A model generated the notes under the pieces. That model saw only the letters and a list, made by a program, of their open reading frames with translations, did not search any database and was not told the origin of the DNA. A DNA stretch of 64,000 nucleotides from JL08 sp963765555 (GTDB lineage Bacteria > Pseudomonadota > Alphaproteobacteria > Rhodobacterales > Rhodobacteraceae): assembly GCA_963765555.1 (NCBI GenBank), contig CAVXWX010000001.1, positions 1 through 64,000 on the forward strand, in the 5' to 3' direction. Positions within the stretch are counted from its first letter, which is position 1, and the number at the start of each line of letters is the position of its first letter. This document shows, piece by piece, positions 62,481-64,000 of the stretch. The position numbers and the translations under genes were made by a program.

Positions 62481-64000
62481 CCCGTTGCACCTTGCCCTTG
62501 TAGACAATTGCCTTGTCCTTGCTGACCAGCCCGAATGCGATATCGCGCGCAACATCCTCGGGCGCGCGATGGGCCGGATCACCAAACCCGCCGCCACCGG
62601 GCGTTTCAAACACAAGCGTTTTCCCGGCCGGAATGCGGACTTCGCCCTTGCCGGGCAAATCGGGCCCGTCCTTTCCGATGCGCACACGACCGGACGCACC
62701 GGGGTGCCCGCCGTTGCGCCCCCTGGCCGGGTTATTGATACGTTCAACCGACAGAAACAGCATAATGTCTTCGTCCGTAGCGGATATCATTTCGATATGC
62801 TGGCCCAAACCGCCACGAAATGTTCCGGCACCGCCACTGTCACAGCGCAGTTCGCGTCGTGTGATCAGAACCGGCGCAATCGCTTCGGTCATTTCAACCT
62901 GACTGCCCCAAACCCCGCTGGGAAAGGCCGTGGCCGATAACCCGTCGGCCGTGGGCCGTGCCCCTGTGCCGCCATTATAGACCAGTTCCAGCGCGAACTG
63001 GGTTCCCCCGGATTGAACGGCTTCAGGCGTATGGCGCAATGGCAGATCATACATGCAGGATGCGCCTTCGGAGGGCACAGCGTCGGGCAGGGCCTGATGC
63101 AGGCAGCCATAAACCAGATCGGGCGTCATCTGCCCGATCGTGTGGCGCATGGCGACAGGGGCGGGGGCCACCGCATTCAAAATGCATCCCTGTGGTGCCG
63201 TAACCTGAAACGGTTCCAGTGAACCGGCGTTGTTTGGAATGTCCGGCCCGATGATGCAGCGCAATGCGAAGACGGAATAGGCCGTCGCATAATTCAGCGG
63301 AACGTTGATGCCCTTGGCCGAACATCCCGATGTTCCGTCAAAATCAAGCAATATGCCTGTGTCAGACACTGTAAGCGTCGCGCACAGATCGATTGCTGTT
63401 TCGTAACCGTCGATCCCAAGGGTGCTTTTGTAAACGCCGTTCGGCACTTGGGCGATGGCTGCCAAAGTGCCTTTGCGTGACGTGGAAATGATATAGTCGG
63501 ACAACGCGCTCAGGTCTTGCAATCCGAATTCTTCCATCATCCCGGACAGGCGGCTTGCGCCGGTTTCACAACACGCGACCAACGCGTAAATGTCGCCTTC
63601 ATTGGCAACCGGTTCGCGCGAATTGGCTTTTACGATTTCCATCAGCAGCGCGTTGATCTCGCCGCGCTCGACCAGTTTACAGGGGGGTATCAACAGCCCT
63701 TCGTCGTAGATATCAGACCCTTCCGGCCCCATGCCAAGGCCGCCAAGATCAACCAGATGGGACGTACACGACGTAAAGCCGATAACCCGCCCCTGAAAGA
63801 ATACGGGCATCATCAACAGGAAATCATTCAGGTGCCCCGAGGCGATCCAAGGATCGTTTGTCATGTATATATCGCCGGGTTGCATATGTTGCAGATCAAA
63901 CCGGGCGCGCAGGGTTTTGACGGCTTCGGCCATCGTGTTTATGTGCCCGGGCGTTCCTGTCACGGCCTGCGCAAGCATGCGGCCCTGAAGATCGAAAATT
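62473..64000 (-). CDS. Hydantoinase B/oxoprolinase-type subunit, 5' end beyond window
   Basis: The large HyuB-type partner of N-methylhydantoinase/acetone-carboxylase-like enzymes, which act with a HyuA-type ATPase on cyclic amides or related substrates. Visible segments are FDLQGRMLAQAVTGTPGHIN, GDIYMTNDPWIASGHLNDF, VGHL-equivalent TSHLVDLGGLGMGPEGSDIY and the C-terminal VFETPGGGGFGDPAHR. At least 508 codons are inside; the beginning lies to the right of the window, where a HyuA gene is expected. It is the first visible gene of the seven-gene overlapping operon. Confidence 0.92.
   Translation of the reverse strand, partial: IFDLQGRMLAQAVTGTPGHINTMAEAVKTLRARFDLQHMQPGDIYMTNDPWIASGHLNDFLLMMPVFFQGRVIGFTSCTSHLVDLGGLGMGPEGSDIYDEGLLIPPCKLVERGEINALLMEIVKANSREPVANEGDIYALVACCETGASRLSGMMEEFGLQDLSALSDYIISTSRKGTLAAIAQVPNGVYKSTLGIDGYETAIDLCATLTVSDTGILLDFDGTSGCSAKGINVPLNYATAYSVFALRCIIGPDIPNNAGSLEPFQVTAPQGCILNAVAPAPVAMRHTIGQMTPDLVYGCLHQALPDAVPSEGASCMYDLPLRHTPEAVQSGGTQFALELVYNGGTGARPTADGLSATAFPSGVWGSQVEMTEAIAPVLITRRELRCDSGGAGTFRGGLGQHIEMISATDEDIMLFLSVERINNPARGRNGGHPGASGRVRIGKDGPDLPGKGEVRIPAGKTLVFETPGGGGFGDPAHRAPEDVARDIAFGLVSKDKAIVYKGKVQRDA

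Noticed and set aside
1..64000. CRISPR array, rRNA operon or insertion sequence
   Set aside because: No regularly spaced direct repeats, no rRNA segments and no transposase or terminal inverted repeats were seen on reading the window.

Overview
The window reads as a chromosomal segment of a marine alphaproteobacterium of the Rhodobacterales (Roseobacter group). The evidence is the compact cytochrome bc1 operon (petABC) with a PetP/PetR-type regulator pair, a RibH2-type lumazine synthase behind an FMN riboswitch, a TPP-riboswitch thiBPQ operon, GlxA-type AraC regulators, several TTG/GTG starts and moderately high GC. Most of it is core metabolism. Two stretches look accessory.

Layout. 0.4-4.75 kb is a decayed island beside tRNA-Lys(TTT): two excisionase/AlpA-like helix-turn-helix genes and a tyrosine recombinase, all broken by many small indels, followed on the other strand by a translationally coupled pair, a 259-residue protein beginning Met-Gly and a QueC-like ATP pyrophosphatase with a long winged-helix tail. 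5-7.9 kb holds dapF, an MtaB-type methylthiotransferase and a Crp/Fnr regulator. 8.3-11 kb is petABC. 11.2-16.6 kb holds a GST, a PaiB-like flavin protein, the FMN riboswitch with ribH, and thiBPQ with its TPP riboswitch. 16.7-25.8 kb holds aroC, cobO, ilvE, petPR, a histone-deacetylase-fold enzyme and the isoprenoid set xseB-ispA-dxs. 27.4-32.4 kb is a crotonobetaine/carnitine-type CoA catabolic operon with a divergent CdhR-like regulator. 33.8-37.1 kb is ade-amn (AMP to adenine to hypoxanthine). 37.2-46 kb holds HU, regulators, methionine sulfoxide reductases, a hydantoinase A, queG, a GST and mtgA. 46-52.9 kb is glutamate synthase with two GFA-domain genes inserted between gltB and gltD. 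53.1-54.9 kb holds uppP and an NDUFA9-like protein. From tRNA-Leu(CAG) at 55.1 kb to the right edge there is a second accessory block: a cyanophycin-synthetase relative with a degenerate Mur domain and a seven-gene operon mostly joined by stop/start overlaps (hyuB, HisC-like aminotransferase, Asp/Glu-racemase-fold enzyme, MmgE/PrpD, 2-hydroxyacid dehydrogenase, DapA-like lyase).

Points to look at first. (1) The QueC-like/Met-Gly pair at tRNA-Lys resembles the logic of QueC-containing antiphage systems (Qat, type IV CBASS) but has neither a CD-NTase nor visible QatA/QatD, so it may be a separate minimal system. (2) The 12-mer AGAGACTGTTTT occurs exactly five times, in both orientations, inside unrelated coding sequences between 32 and 51 kb, with several near matches. 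(3) The CphA-like protein keeps its ATP-grasp domain and has lost the Mur-ligase P-loop. (4) Single-base frameshifts interrupt thiP, an EamA transporter and ispA; since ispA is normally essential, some of these may be sequence errors.
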